From assembly GCF_009827595.1 (NCBI RefSeq), contig NZ_WTYT01000001.1, forward strand, positions 558,001-622,000: a stretch of 64,000 bases of DNA, written 5' to 3'. The translations under genes and the position numbers were made by a program. The stretch comes from Altericroceibacterium endophyticum. Its GTDB lineage: Bacteria > Pseudomonadota > Alphaproteobacteria > Sphingomonadales > Sphingomonadaceae. Below, piece by piece: positions 26,771 through 38,522 of this stretch. Position 1 is the first letter of the stretch. Each line of letters opens with the position of its first letter. Below the pieces are notes generated by a model. That model saw nothing but the letters and a program-made list of their open reading frames with translations, did no database searches and was not told the DNA's origin.

Positions 26771-27490
26771 ATGAAAAAATTCAGCTTTCTTGCCGCCCCC
26801 TTGCTCCTGATCTCTTCCCTTGCCGGGGCGCAAGAGGGTGTGCCCTCACCCGCTCCGACTCCCGCTCCCGCTTCGCAGAAGGAAGAGGCCCAAACCCAAT
26901 TGGTGGTGCTGGAAACCGCGATGGGCAATATCACATTGGCGCTGGAGACAGAACGTGCGCCCGTAACCGCCGCCAATTTCCTGCGCTATGCCGATGAAGA
27001 CCGATTCGACGGCACGGTATTCTATCGCGCGATGAGCGTGGATTGGGGGGAACAGCCCAATGGATTGCTGCAAGGCGGGACGCAGAATGATCCCAAGCGC
27101 ATTCTGGACCCGATCGCCCATGAACCGACCAGCGAAACCGGGCTAAGCCACACCAAGGGCGCGATTTCGATGGCGCGCATGGAGCCCGGCACGGCGACGG
27201 GCGATTTTTCGATCATGCTGGGGGATCAGACCGGGCTTGATGCCAATCCGGACGGCGAAACAGAGGATGTTCGCGCTGGCTATGCGGTGTTCGGCCACGT
27301 GGTCGATGGGATGGATGTCGTCCGGGCCATTTTTGCCTCTCCGACGGACCCGTATAAGGGCGAAGGATGGATGAAGGGCCAGATGTTGGCCGATCCAGTC
27401 GAAATCATAGATGTCCGCCGGATCGATTCGCCGGAAGGTGATGAAGCCGAGCCGGCGCCGAAGGAAACGAATAGCGCCGAAGCCCCTTAG
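26771..27490 (+). CDS. Exported cyclophilin-type peptidyl-prolyl isomerase
   Basis: A 239-residue protein with a signal peptide (MKKFSFLAAPLLLISSLAGA), a short Pro/Ala linker and one cyclophilin domain (about residues 48-220). ETAMGNITLALE, APVTAANFLRY and FYRAMS (the catalytic Arg) are conserved, but the usual FMIQGGD is LLQGGTQN and the usual catalytic-loop phenylalanines are shifted, so activity may be low. It would fold proteins in the periplasm. An ATG at 26762 would add three residues. The end is Glu/Pro/Ala-rich. Terminated by the strong hairpin at 27526-27566. Confidence 0.85.
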   Translation: MKKFSFLAAPLLLISSLAGAQEGVPSPAPTPAPASQKEEAQTQLVVLETAMGNITLALETERAPVTAANFLRYADEDRFDGTVFYRAMSVDWGEQPNGLLQGGTQNDPKRILDPIAHEPTSETGLSHTKGAISMARMEPGTATGDFSIMLGDQTGLDANPDGETEDVRAGYAVFGHVVDGMDVVRAIFASPTDPYKGEGWMKGQMLADPVEIIDVRRIDSPEGDEAEPAPKETNSAEAP

Positions 27491-27525
27491 CCAGAGGCAG
27501 AAGCGCCTGCTCTGAACACCCCCAT

Positions 27526-27566
27526 AGAAAAGGGCCGCCTTGCGTGATGCAGGGCGGCCCTTTTTT
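27526..27566. terminator. Bidirectional terminator between the cyclophilin gene and sdhA
   Basis: A 12-bp stem with one wobble (GGGCCGCCTTGC / GCAGGGCGGCCC, 27532-27560) and a GTGAT loop, flanked by AGAAAA on one side and TTTTTT on the other. It should stop both converging transcripts. Confidence 0.92.
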
Positions 27567-27582
27567 CTGCCTGGTGAGCGGA

Positions 27583-29391
27583 TCAGTACACCCGCTTCTT
27601 CGGCTCGATATATTTCGCATCATCGGTGAGCGTGAAGTCATGCACCGGACGATAATCGATGCGGACATCGCCGCCCTTGCCGCCCCAGCCATCGAACCAG
27701 GCTACGGTGTGCTTCATCCATTCGGCATCATTCCGATCAGGGAAATCCTCATGCGCATGGGCGCCGCGGCTTTCCTTGCGGTTTTGCGCGGAATGCATGG
27801 TGACCTGTGCCTGAGCGATCAGATTGTCCAGCTCCAGCGTTTCGACCAGATCGGAATTCCAGATCAACGAACGATCGGCGACGGAGATATCCTCCATCCG
27901 CTCATACGTATCGTGCAGCTTGACCTTGCCTTCGCTCATCAGCTCATCCGTACGGAACACCGCAGCATGGCCGGCCATAGTGCGCTGCATATCGAGGCGG
28001 ATATCCGCGGTCGATGAGCCACCCTTGGCGTAACGGAAGTGATCCAGACGACCCAGAGCGAAATCGGCGCTGTCCTTGGGCAGCTCGTCATGGCTGGAGA
28101 ACGGCTTGATCAGTTCCTTCAGGCGGTGGCCCGTGGCACGACCAAACACCACCAGATCGATCAGCGAGTTGGAACCAAGGCGGTTTGCGCCATGAACCGA
28201 AACGCAGGCCGCTTCACCCACGGCGAAAAGGCCGGGAACGGTGTTTTCAGGATTGCCTGCCACCGGATTGAGCACTTCGCCGTGATAGTTACAGGGAATG
28301 CCGCCCATATTGTAATGGACCGTCGGCACAACCGGCAGCGGCTGACGCGTCAAATCGACACCGGCAAAAATCTTGCCCGATTCGGTAATACCCGGCAAGC
28401 GTTCGGCCAGCACCTTGGGATCAATATGATCAAGATGCAGGTAGATGTGGTCGCTTTCAGGGCCGACACCGCGACCTTCACGAATTTCCAGCGCCATACT
28501 GCGCGACACCACGTCACGGCTGGCCAGATCCTTCGCCGAAGGTGCGTAACGCTCCATGAAGCGCTCGCCTTCGCTATTGGTGAGATAGCCGCCCTCACCG
28601 CGTGCGCCTTCGGTAATCAGGACGCCAGCGCCATAGATGCCGGTAGGGTGGAATTGAACGAATTCCATATCCTGCAGCGGCAAACCAGCGCGCAGCACCA
28701 TACCGCCGCCATCACCCGTGCAGGTGTGTGCGGATGTGGCCGTGAAATAGGCGCGGCCATAACCGCCGGTTGCCAGCACCACGGCATGGGCGCGAAAACG
28801 GTGGATGGACCCATCGTCCAGACACAGCGCGATCACGCCGCGGCATTTGCCATTTTCCATGATGAGATCGATGGCGAAATATTCGATGAAGAAGTCAGCG
28901 TCATATTTCAGGCTCTGCTGATAGAGCGCATGAAGCATGGCGTGGCCGGTCCGGTCGGCGGCGGCGCAGGTGCGCTGCACCGGCGGGCCTTCACCCATAT
29001 TCTGCATATGGCCGCCAAAGGGACGCTGATAGATCGTGCCATTCTCATTGCGGCTGAAAGGCACGCCGGCATGTTCCAGCTCATACACCGCCTGCGGTGC
29101 TTCGCGGACCATATATTCAATCGCGTCCTGATCGCCCAGCCAGTCAGACCCCTTTACGGTGTCATACATGTGCCAGGACCAGTGGTCAGGCGTGTTGTTG
29201 CCCAGGCTTGCGGCAATGCCGCCCTGCGCCGCGACAGTGTGCGAGCGCGTGGGAAAAACCTTTGAAATGCAGGCCGTTTTCAGGCCGCTTTCAGCACTGC
29301 CCATGGTGGCGCGCAGGCCCGAACCACCCGCGCCAACCACCACCACGTCATAGGTATGGTCGATGATCTTATATGCGGAATTGTCAGCCAT
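27583..29391 (-). CDS. sdhA: Succinate dehydrogenase flavoprotein subunit
   Basis: Oxidises succinate to fumarate in complex II at the inner membrane. The 602-residue chain shows the FAD dinucleotide fold [13 protein letters not shown], the FAD-linking His in [28 protein letters not shown], the active-site [21 protein letters not shown] with the catalytic Arg, and the late [19 protein letters not shown]. It overlaps sdhD by one base (TGATG). The gene is followed at once by a strong terminator, so an sdhB gene does not follow in this operon. Confidence 0.96.
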   Translation of the reverse strand: MADNSAYKIIDHTYDVVVVGAGGSGLRATMGSAESGLKTACISKVFPTRSHTVAAQGGIAASLGNNTPDHWSWHMYDTVKGSDWLGDQDAIEYMVREAPQAVYELEHAGVPFSRNENGTIYQRPFGGHMQNMGEGPPVQRTCAAADRTGHAMLHALYQQSLKYDADFFIEYFAIDLIMENGKCRGVIALCLDDGSIHRFRAHAVVLATGGYGRAYFTATSAHTCTGDGGGMVLRAGLPLQDMEFVQFHPTGIYGAGVLITEGARGEGGYLTNSEGERFMERYAPSAKDLASRDVVSRSMALEIREGRGVGPESDHIYLHLDHIDPKVLAERLPGITESGKIFAGVDLTRQPLPVVPTVHYNMGGIPCNYHGEVLNPVAGNPENTVPGLFAVGEAACVSVHGANRLGSNSLIDLVVFGRATGHRLKELIKPFSSHDELPKDSADFALGRLDHFRYAKGGSSTADIRLDMQRTMAGHAAVFRTDELMSEGKVKLHDTYERMEDISVADRSLIWNSDLVETLELDNLIAQAQVTMHSAQNRKESRGAHAHEDFPDRNDAEWMKHTVAWFDGWGGKGGDVRIDYRPVHDFTLTDDAKYIEPKKRVY

Positions 29392-29777
29392 CAGGCGGCT
29401 CCTCCAAGAGCAAGGCGAATGATACAGAACAGGCCGAATGCACCGCCACCGATAGCGGCAAGATTGAGCACGATCAGCGCGGTGAACTTCGCGCCGGCTT
29501 CATGCAGATAATCTTCGAGCAGAACCTGCAGGCCGAGGCGGGCATGCCAGAAGACCGAAATGATCATCAGGCCCAGCGCCGTGGCGGGAACTGGCTGCGC
29601 AATCCATTCGCGCATCGTGGCATAGCCATGATCCGGGAGCAGCAGCAGAGAGATGGCAAAAAAGCCGGTCAGCAGCACATTGCCGGCGGCCGTGAAGCGT
29701 TGCATCAGCCAGTGATGGGTGCCGCTTTTGGCAGACCCGAGGCCGCGAACGCGTCCGATAGGAGTTCCGTTACCCAT
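29391..29777 (-). CDS. sdhD: Succinate dehydrogenase membrane anchor subunit
   Basis: A 128-residue anchor with three membrane helices. [16 protein letters not shown] is the usual quinone-side start, and [15 protein letters not shown] gives the haem-ligand-like His of helix II, both typical of alphaproteobacterial SdhD. It lies 10 bases after sdhC and overlaps sdhA by one base. Confidence 0.92.
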   Translation of the reverse strand: MGNGTPIGRVRGLGSAKSGTHHWLMQRFTAAGNVLLTGFFAISLLLLPDHGYATMREWIAQPVPATALGLMIISVFWHARLGLQVLLEDYLHEAGAKFTALIVLNLAAIGGGAFGLFCIIRLALGGAA

Positions 29778-29787
29778 AGCAATATCC

Positions 29788-30165
29788 TCAGATCAGGATC
29801 GCCGCCCAGAAGGCGATGGTGAGCACAATGGCGATGACAGGACACAGGATCGACCAGGTCTTGTTCTGAGACAGTTCAAAGCCTGCCCCCATATCCAGTA
29901 CGAAGTGCCGGATGCCAGAGGCGAAATGGTTGAAGAAGGCCCAGCTGATGCCGACCATGACGATATAGCCGATCGGCGATGTCGCGATGGCGGAGAAATT
30001 TGCGTAAGCTTCCGGTCCGCTGACCAGCGAGCCGAGCCACCAGAGCAATACTGGCAGAGCGACGAAGGCCATTCCATCACCGGTAACCCGGTGAAGGATG
30101 GAAATGGCCATATGCGGGCCCCATTTCCAGATTTGCAGATGCGGCGATAATGGACGGTTGGCCAT
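29788..30165 (-). CDS. sdhC: Succinate dehydrogenase cytochrome b556 subunit
   Basis: A 125-residue three-helix subunit that with SdhD binds haem b and ubiquinone. RPLSPHLQIW, MAISILHRVTGDGMA (the quinone-site Ser and Arg) and HFASGIRHFVLDMG (haem ligand His) are the family marks. First gene of the sdhCDA operon; a 15-base palindrome lies just upstream. Confidence 0.93.
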   Translation of the reverse strand: MANRPLSPHLQIWKWGPHMAISILHRVTGDGMAFVALPVLLWWLGSLVSGPEAYANFSAIATSPIGYIVMVGISWAFFNHFASGIRHFVLDMGAGFELSQNKTWSILCPVIAIVLTIAFWAAILI

Positions 30166-30186
30166 AATGCTTTCCGAAGTGTCTGC

Positions 30187-30201
30187 GCGTGCAATGCACG
30201 C
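30187..30201. promoter_or_regulatory. Palindrome upstream of sdhC
   Basis: GCGTGCA-A-TGCACGC is a perfect 7-1-7 inverted repeat 22 bases upstream of the sdhC start. A half copy, TTGCACGC, lies at 30233-30240. It may be an operator or a leader hairpin; the regulator is unknown. Confidence 0.4.
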
Positions 30202-30292
30202 TGTGTGGATGCGCGCCTCTCCCTTAGCGAAATTGCACGCAGAGGCAAGCGAACGGCTTGGCCTTATCCTTCCTGCAGCCTAATAAAAAGCC

Positions 30293-31009
30293 ATGACAGC
30301 ATCAAACATACTTCTGACAGGGAGCAGCCGCGGCATCGGAAAGGCCGCTGCCGATCACCTCACATCACGCGGAAGCACCGTAATCGGTCATGCCTCCACC
30401 GCACGCGATTCCAGCGTGATAGGGGCGGATTTTCACGAACCGCATGCCCCGCAAATGCTGTGGAACGAGGCACTTGAGCGTGCAAATGGCAAAATCGATG
30501 TGCTGGTGAACAATGCCGGTCTGTTCAAGGCAGAGAATCTGGATTCATCCGACATTGAATGGCTCGATTCGTGGGAAGAAACCCTGCGCATCAACCTTAC
30601 TGCCGCCGCGCAGCTGTCCCGCTATGCCGTGCAGCATTGGCAAGAAACCGGACGCAGGGGGCGGATTGTTCATGTGGCAAGCCGCGCCGGGCACCGCGGC
30701 GACTCGCCCGGTCATTGGCATTATGCCGCTGCCAAAGGCGGAATGCTGGCGCTGCACAAGACGATAGCCCGCGCATACGCCGCTGAGGGCATTCTCAGCT
30801 TTGCCATCACGCCCGGCTTTACCGATACCGCGATGGGGGAAGATTATCTTGCGAGCCGTGGCGGCCCCGGACTCTTGAAAGACATCCCGCTTGGCCGCGT
30901 GGCGACACCGGAAGAAATCGCATCGATCATCGCATTCTGCGCACTCGACGCACCCGCCAGCATGACAGGGACAACCATCGATGCGAATGGAGCGAGCTAT
31001 GTTCGTTAG
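30293..31009 (+). CDS. Short-chain dehydrogenase/reductase
   Basis: A 238-residue SDR: LLTGSSRGIGKAAA, NNAGLF, catalytic VASRAG (Ser) and YAAAKGG. The second strand ends GHASTARDSSV without an acidic residue, so NADP is plausible. Substrate unknown. It heads a four-gene string whose members overlap or touch, ending in a DUF2459 gene. The last 11 bases overlap the beta-lactamase gene. Confidence 0.87.
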   Translation: MTASNILLTGSSRGIGKAAADHLTSRGSTVIGHASTARDSSVIGADFHEPHAPQMLWNEALERANGKIDVLVNNAGLFKAENLDSSDIEWLDSWEETLRINLTAAAQLSRYAVQHWQETGRRGRIVHVASRAGHRGDSPGHWHYAAAKGGMLALHKTIARAYAAEGILSFAITPGFTDTAMGEDYLASRGGPGLLKDIPLGRVATPEEIASIIAFCALDAPASMTGTTIDANGASYVR

Positions 31010-31907
31010 AAATTTCCTGATCGCGGGGTTGGCGCCGGCTTTAGCCCTCTCCCCGGCCTCAGCTGCCGAAGGGCCACCCTCGCGAGCCAATAGTGAAGAG
31101 ACATCCAACTGGCTTTCCACCTGTGAAAGCTGGGATGAATGGGACAAGGCCGGACCTCCCTTCCGAATTTACGGTAACAGCTATTATGTCGGCACTTGCG
31201 GCATTTCCGCGATACTCATCACCAGTGACAAAGGTCATGTCCTGATCGATGGCGGGACACGCGCAGCCCCGGATCTGATCGAGGCCAACATCACAGCATT
31301 GGGATTTCGTCTGGCCGATGTCGGGCTGCTGCTCTCCAGCCATGAACATAATGATCATATTGGCGGACTGGCTGAGCTGAAACGCCGAAGCGGCGCCGCC
31401 GTCCTGACCAGCGCCGCAGCAGCCACCGCCTTTGCCAGCGGGACCGCGACCAGCGACGACCCGCAGGCCGGGATGAATGCCGATTTCGATCCGGTGGAAG
31501 TGGATATCGTGCTCGAAGACAGCCAGCCCGTCAGCTACGGTCCGCTTCATTTCACGCCTGTCTTTACGCCCGGCCACACCCCCGGCGCGCTCAGCTGGCA
31601 ATGGCAATCCTGCGAGGCCGGACAATGCCGGGCACTGGTCTATGCCGACAGCCTTTCAGCGATCAGCAACGACACATACCGCTTTAGCGATCATCCTGAT
31701 TATCTCGCCGCTTTCAAAGAGGGTATCGGCCGGCTTCGCCGCCTCGATTGCGATATATTGCTGACCCCGCACCCCTCATCCAGTCAGATGGTGCAGCGCC
31801 TGCGCGATGGGTCATTGATCGATTCCAAAGCGTGCCGCAACTATGCAAAACAGGTTAACAAGGCGCTTGATAAACGTCTGGCAAAAGAAGCGGAGCAGTC
31901 CCAGTGA
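30999..31907 (+). CDS. Subclass B3 metallo-beta-lactamase
   Basis: A 302-residue exported protein (signal peptide MFVRNFLIAGLAPALALSPASAA). Zinc ligands of subclass B3 are all present: His115, His117, Asp119, His120 in SHEHNDHIGG, His193 in PGHTPGALSW and His258 in TPHPSSS. YADSLSAISNDTYRF matches the B3 region after the second zinc site. It should hydrolyse beta-lactams in the periplasm; enzymes of this type are chromosomal in several erythrobacters. ATG 30999 is chosen because GGAG lies 7 bases before it; an ATG at 30981 is less likely. The stop overlaps prmA (GTGA). Activity is inferred from the ligands only. Confidence 0.9.
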   Translation: MFVRNFLIAGLAPALALSPASAAEGPPSRANSEETSNWLSTCESWDEWDKAGPPFRIYGNSYYVGTCGISAILITSDKGHVLIDGGTRAAPDLIEANITALGFRLADVGLLLSSHEHNDHIGGLAELKRRSGAAVLTSAAAATAFASGTATSDDPQAGMNADFDPVEVDIVLEDSQPVSYGPLHFTPVFTPGHTPGALSWQWQSCEAGQCRALVYADSLSAISNDTYRFSDHPDYLAAFKEGIGRLRRLDCDILLTPHPSSSQMVQRLRDGSLIDSKACRNYAKQVNKALDKRLAKEAEQSQ

Positions 31908-32809
31908 GTTGGAAAATAGTCGCCTATGCGCCCAAAAAGGTGGTTCAGGCCGCGCTGGTTGCACATGAGGAAGCCTGGGACTGGGACATGGACATCGGCC
32001 TGTCGGGGCATGAAATCGCCGAAGACCGGCCCCAGGACTGGGTTCTGGAAGCATGGCTGGAGCATGAGCCGACAGAGGCCGACAAACAGGCTTTTCTCGC
32101 GCTGTTCGCCGGGGAACCACCTGAGCTGGAAACAGAGCAACTGCCGGAAATTGACTGGCTGACAGAAAGCCAGAAAGGCGTGAAGCCGATCACGGCGGGC
32201 AAGTTCTATATCCACACGCCAGACCACCCGGAATCAGCGGACAAATCGCTGACGAACTTTGTCATTCCCGCCAGTCAGGCTTTTGGCACCGGGCAGCATG
32301 AAACTACCTCCGGCTGTCTGTCGATGTTGACGGAAATGAAGCGCCGAGGCGTAAAGGCACGGAATATCGCAGATATCGGCACAGGCACCGGCTTGCTGGC
32401 TTTTGCCGCGCTGGATCTGTGGCCTCGTGCCGTTGCGACGGCCAGCGACATTGATACGGTTTGTACGCAAGTCGTGGAGGAAAATGCCCGGCAGAATGGC
32501 ATTCCCATGGGCGCAAAACGCGGCGAAGTGACGATGCTGACCGCAGACGGTATGGATGATCCGCTGCTTCAGGCGCGGGCGCCCTATGACCTCCTGATCG
32601 CCAATATTCTCGCCGGACCGTTGATTGATCTGGCGCCAGACTTTGCCGAAGCCGTGCCTTCTGGTGGGCATGTCCTTCTGGCCGGGTTGCTGGAAAGTCA
32701 GGAGAAAAAAGTGCGCGCCGCCTATATGCGGGCCGGGTTGCGACTGGCGGCCCGCAAGGTGAATGGCAATTGGTCGATCTTGTGGCTGAGACGCCGGCCC
32801 GGCATCTGA
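31904..32809 (+). CDS. prmA: Ribosomal protein L11 methyltransferase
   Basis: A 301-residue enzyme that methylates ribosomal protein L11. The N-terminal substrate-binding domain (about 1-100) is followed by PASQAFGTGQHETT, SAM motif IADIGTGTGLLAFAAL, and LIANILAGPLIDLAPDF, the PrmA signature. The start is GTG 31904, overlapping the beta-lactamase stop, so the two are likely coupled. The stop overlaps the next ATG (TGATG). Confidence 0.92.
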   Translation: MSWKIVAYAPKKVVQAALVAHEEAWDWDMDIGLSGHEIAEDRPQDWVLEAWLEHEPTEADKQAFLALFAGEPPELETEQLPEIDWLTESQKGVKPITAGKFYIHTPDHPESADKSLTNFVIPASQAFGTGQHETTSGCLSMLTEMKRRGVKARNIADIGTGTGLLAFAALDLWPRAVATASDIDTVCTQVVEENARQNGIPMGAKRGEVTMLTADGMDDPLLQARAPYDLLIANILAGPLIDLAPDFAEAVPSGGHVLLAGLLESQEKKVRAAYMRAGLRLAARKVNGNWSILWLRRRPGI

Positions 32810-33477
32810 TGGCCCGTATCGGACGGATCAGCCGGGCCGTCGTAGGCTGGGCGTTCCTGTTACTGGGTCTGGCAGTCTTATCCGCCTGGCCGCTGTCCTC
32901 GATCCCGCGCAATCCGCATTGGAGCGAACCAGATGAGGGCGTGACCATCATGGTCGAGAGCAATGGCGTTCACACGGCCCTAGTGATGCCTCTCGTGACG
33001 CCCGAAAAGGACTGGCGAGGTACCTTTCCGGCGGCTGATATCTCCGCCAGCGATCGAGCATATTCGCATGTTTCGGTGAGCTGGGGTGAAAAAGAGATCT
33101 TCTTGAACACCCCCACCTGGTGGGATCTCTCTCCCCTCAGCGTGCTGCGGATTGCCGGTTTTGGCGGGGACAGCCTGCTGCATGTGGCGCATTATGTTCG
33201 CCCCGTTCCAACAAGTCACATGCGCCCTGTGACCGTCAGCCGGAACGAATATCAGAAACTCGTTTCGACCATCGAAAAAGTGGCGCCAGTAGCGCGTACC
33301 CGCCACTATCCGGGCTACGGCGCTCAGGACGTTTTTTATGATGCGCCGGGAAATTACACCTTCACCAATACGTGTAATCAGTGGACCAGCAATAGCTTAG
33401 CCGCAGCCGGAATCCGCACAGGATGGTGGACTCCTTTTGCTGGCGGCGTGATGAAATGGGTGCCGGATCCCAGCTGA
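32809..33477 (+). CDS. DUF2459 (TIGR02117) family protein
   Basis: A 222-residue protein with one N-terminal membrane helix (about 10-32) and a periplasmic part carrying ESNGVHTALVMPL, YSHVSVSWGEKEIFLNTPTWWDL and NTCNQWTSNSLAAAGI. The His and Cys in these blocks suggest a papain/NlpC-like fold, but the activity is not known. ATG 32809 overlaps the prmA stop. Last gene of the SDR-beta-lactamase-prmA string. Confidence 0.85.
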   Translation: MARIGRISRAVVGWAFLLLGLAVLSAWPLSSIPRNPHWSEPDEGVTIMVESNGVHTALVMPLVTPEKDWRGTFPAADISASDRAYSHVSVSWGEKEIFLNTPTWWDLSPLSVLRIAGFGGDSLLHVAHYVRPVPTSHMRPVTVSRNEYQKLVSTIEKVAPVARTRHYPGYGAQDVFYDAPGNYTFTNTCNQWTSNSLAAAGIRTGWWTPFAGGVMKWVPDPS

Positions 33478-33540
33478 TCAGATGGGCCGCATCAGTCCTT
33501 AAAATCTGGCTGCATCGCGGTCCGATCAGGTCAGCCAATA

Positions 33541-35778
<2,238 letters not shown>

Positions 35779-35844
35779 CTATCCCCACTTCTTGGTGGAC
35801 ATCGGGACCTTGCTGATTAGCTCTGCCAGCCCAGCAGACGAGTA

Positions 35845-37509
35845 TTAGCCCCCTTCGATCAGTCGCTTGGCCTGAGCGCGAGCTTCCTCTGTCACTTCTG
35901 CACCGGACAGCATACGGGCAATTTCTTCCTGACGGCCCGCATCATCCAGCAGCAGGACACCGGTTTTCGTCACGGTGCCCTGGCTGCTTTTCGCGATCAT
36001 GTAATGCGTCTTGCCGCGTGCCGCGACTTGCGGGCTGTGAGTGACGGCCAGCAACTGGCCATCATGCGCCAATCGCGCCAGTCTTTCGCCAATGGCAGAG
36101 GCCACGGCCCCGCCAACCCCGCGGTCAATTTCATCGAAAATCACGGTCGTCGCCCCGCCCTTCTCCGCCAAGGCAACCTTCAGCGCCAGAATGAAGCGAG
36201 ACAGCTCGCCGCCACTGGCAATTTTGGCCAGCGGGGCAAAGTCGGCGCCGGGATTCGTCGCAATCAGGAACTCCACCGCATCCATACCCTGCGCGCCCCA
36301 GCGATCTTCGGGAAGCTGAGTGACAGATGTCTGGAACCGAGCGGCATCCAGCTTCAGCGGCGCCAGTTCTGCAGCGACAGCCTTATCCAGCTGTTTCGCA
36401 GCCCTTTCTCGCCGTTGATGCACTTTCTGCGCGAGAGTTTGATAATCGGAGCGTGCCTGTTCGGCGGCCTTCGCCAGATCCCACAATTCGCTCTCGCCAC
36501 CTTCAATCGCATCGAGAGCCGATCTGAGCGCCCGCATGCGATCGGGCAGTTCATCAACCGTGCAATTGTGTTTTCTGGCAAGAGCGCGCAGATCGAACAA
36601 CCGGGTTTCTATCCGATCGAGCTCAGCAGGGTCGAACAGCATGGCCAGCGCCGCCTGTTCAAGCTTTTCTTCCGCATCCCCCGCTTCGATAATCGAACGG
36701 TCCAATGCGGCGAGTGCTTCGGTGAGCAAATCATGCTCCGGCGCGATGCGATCAAGCCGCCGGGCGGCACCGCGTAGCTGCGCGAGAGCAGAATCCGAAC
36801 CTTCCCAGAGGTGACGTAATTCCTCCAGATCACCGGCCAGCTTCTCACCCTTTTGCATGGTGGCCCGGCTCAGTGCCAATTGTTCTTCTTCGCTTTCCTC
36901 TGGTTGAAGCGCGTTCAGTTCCTCCAGATGGGCAAGCATCAGATCCTGTTCAGCGCTGGCGCGTTCGATTTCATCCCGCGCCGCGGCCAGATCCTGCTCA
37001 GCGCGCTGGAATTTGCGCCATGCGCTCTCCAGCCCGGCGAGATCAGTGCCAGCATATTTATCCAGAAGAGCGCGATGGCCCCGGGCGTTCACCAAGCCGC
37101 GATCATCATGCTGACCATGCAGTTCGACGAGGAATGCGGCAATATCGCGGAGTAGCGCGACACCTACCGGCTGATCGTTGATAAAGGCCTTGGAACCGCC
37201 ATCGGCCCTCACCCGTCGGCGGATTATCAGCGGCTCCCCCGGTTCGATGTCGATTTCAGCATCATCCAGCTTCTCCCGCATGCTTGCGGGCATGGATTGA
37301 AACTCAAAGCTCGCGGTTACAGAGGCCTGATCTTCGCCGCTGCGTACGAGACCGCTATCGGCGCGATTGCCAAGGATCAGTCCCAGCGCATCCAGAAGAA
37401 TCGACTTACCCGCGCCGGTTTCACCGGTCAGAACGCCCAGCCCGGGCCCGAAACCAAGTTCAAGAGCCTCAATCAGCACGATGTTACGGATAGAAAGCGC
37501 GGTTAGCAT
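35845..37509 (-). CDS. recN: DNA repair protein RecN
   Basis: A 554-residue SMC-like ATPase for double-strand break repair. Walker A GETGAGKSIL near residues 29-38, a long coiled coil (about 150-350, broken in the middle), then the ABC signature SGGELSRFILALK and Walker B VIFDEIDRGVGG, with a final TEEARAQAKRLI. The order bamD-recN-ligA is common in this group of bacteria. Confidence 0.95.
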   Translation of the reverse strand: MLTALSIRNIVLIEALELGFGPGLGVLTGETGAGKSILLDALGLILGNRADSGLVRSGEDQASVTASFEFQSMPASMREKLDDAEIDIEPGEPLIIRRRVRADGGSKAFINDQPVGVALLRDIAAFLVELHGQHDDRGLVNARGHRALLDKYAGTDLAGLESAWRKFQRAEQDLAAARDEIERASAEQDLMLAHLEELNALQPEESEEEQLALSRATMQKGEKLAGDLEELRHLWEGSDSALAQLRGAARRLDRIAPEHDLLTEALAALDRSIIEAGDAEEKLEQAALAMLFDPAELDRIETRLFDLRALARKHNCTVDELPDRMRALRSALDAIEGGESELWDLAKAAEQARSDYQTLAQKVHQRRERAAKQLDKAVAAELAPLKLDAARFQTSVTQLPEDRWGAQGMDAVEFLIATNPGADFAPLAKIASGGELSRFILALKVALAEKGGATTVIFDEIDRGVGGAVASAIGERLARLAHDGQLLAVTHSPQVAARGKTHYMIAKSSQGTVTKTGVLLLDDAGRQEEIARMLSGAEVTEEARAQAKRLIEGG

Positions 37510-37573
37510 GGTCTTTTGCGATTAGCCCATGCGCAACGCCGCGTCACCTCTATGTCGGTAAAAGCAACCAGAT

Positions 37574-38380
37574 TCAGCTCGAAACTGTGGGGGCTTTTTC
37601 CCGCATCAGGTCATATGCGCGCTCGTACCATTTGCTGCCGGGATAATTGGCTCCCAGAACAGCGGCATATTTCTCCGCTTCTTCGGGAATACCCAGGGCC
37701 AGACTCGTTTCCGTCAGGCGATACAGCGCTTCAGCGGTGTGGCTGGTCGTCTGGTACGTTTCGACAACGTTCTGAAACCGGATTTGCGCAGCGATCCAAT
37801 TGCCGGACCGCTCATAAAATCGACCGATTTCCATTTCTTTGCCGGCCAGATGATCATTCACCAGATCAATCTTGAGATTGGCGTCGGCTGCATATCGGCT
37901 TTCCGGAAAACGCCGGCGCACTTCTTCCAATGCGGTCAGTGCCTGCTGCGTAATCGCCTGATCCCGCTGCACATCGCTGATCTGTTCATAATAGCTGATC
38001 GCGATCAGGTAATATGCGTAGGACGCATCCTTGTTACCTGGATGAATCGACAGAAAGCGCTGCGCAGACTGAATGGACTTGTTGTAATCACGGCTGACAT
38101 AATAGCTGAACGCACTCATCAGCTGTGCCCGACGCGCCCAGGGCGAATAGGGATGCTGCCGCTCGACTTCGTCAAACAGAGCCGCCGCCATCTTCGCATC
38201 ACCGCGATCGAGGCGTTCTTTTGCAGCACTGTAGAGCGTTTCCACATCGCGAGCGACATAGGCGGTTTCTTCAGGGCCGCTGCCGCCGGCACAACCAGCC
38301 AGCAGAAGAGCGGAAAGCGCGCCACCGGCAATCAAAACCGGGCGCAGGGAAAAACGAGAGGAAGCGTGTTTCGCGGACAT
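37574..38380 (-). CDS. bamD: Outer-membrane assembly lipoprotein BamD
   Basis: A 268-residue lipoprotein of the BAM machine that inserts beta-barrel proteins. The lipobox LLAGC follows a basic, hydrophobic signal peptide; five TPR-like helical repeats follow (AAALFDEVERQHPYSPWARRAQLMSAFSYY to the final GSKWYERAYDLM). ATG 38380 starts MSAKHASSRF; a longer frame to 38449 is not supported. It is upstream of recN on the same strand with a 64-base gap. Confidence 0.93.
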   Translation of the reverse strand: MSAKHASSRFSLRPVLIAGGALSALLLAGCAGGSGPEETAYVARDVETLYSAAKERLDRGDAKMAAALFDEVERQHPYSPWARRAQLMSAFSYYVSRDYNKSIQSAQRFLSIHPGNKDASYAYYLIAISYYEQISDVQRDQAITQQALTALEEVRRRFPESRYAADANLKIDLVNDHLAGKEMEIGRFYERSGNWIAAQIRFQNVVETYQTTSHTAEALYRLTETSLALGIPEEAEKYAAVLGANYPGSKWYERAYDLMREKAPTVSS

Positions 38381-38465
38381 GATCTGCCTATAGCCAGCAG
38401 GTGAATGAACGCCAAGTGAAGTTCTCACATTTGGACATGCTCTTTGCACAAAGATTTCTGTCCAT

Positions 38466-38499
38466 AAAAAACCCGGCTTGCACGTGGCAGGCCGGGTTT
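38466..38499 (-). terminator. Terminator of the PEP-CTERM gene
   Basis: Minus strand: 10-bp stem with one wobble (CCCGGCCTGC / GCAAGCCGGG), loop CACGT, followed by six T. It lies between the PEP-CTERM stop and bamD. Confidence 0.85.
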
Positions 38500-38522
38500 G
38501 AAGATTTTGTTGATCGAAAGGA

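Noticed and set aside
28039-29265. A 408-residue plus-strand frame antisense to sdhA
   Set aside because: Shadow frame; sdhA is unambiguous on the minus strand.
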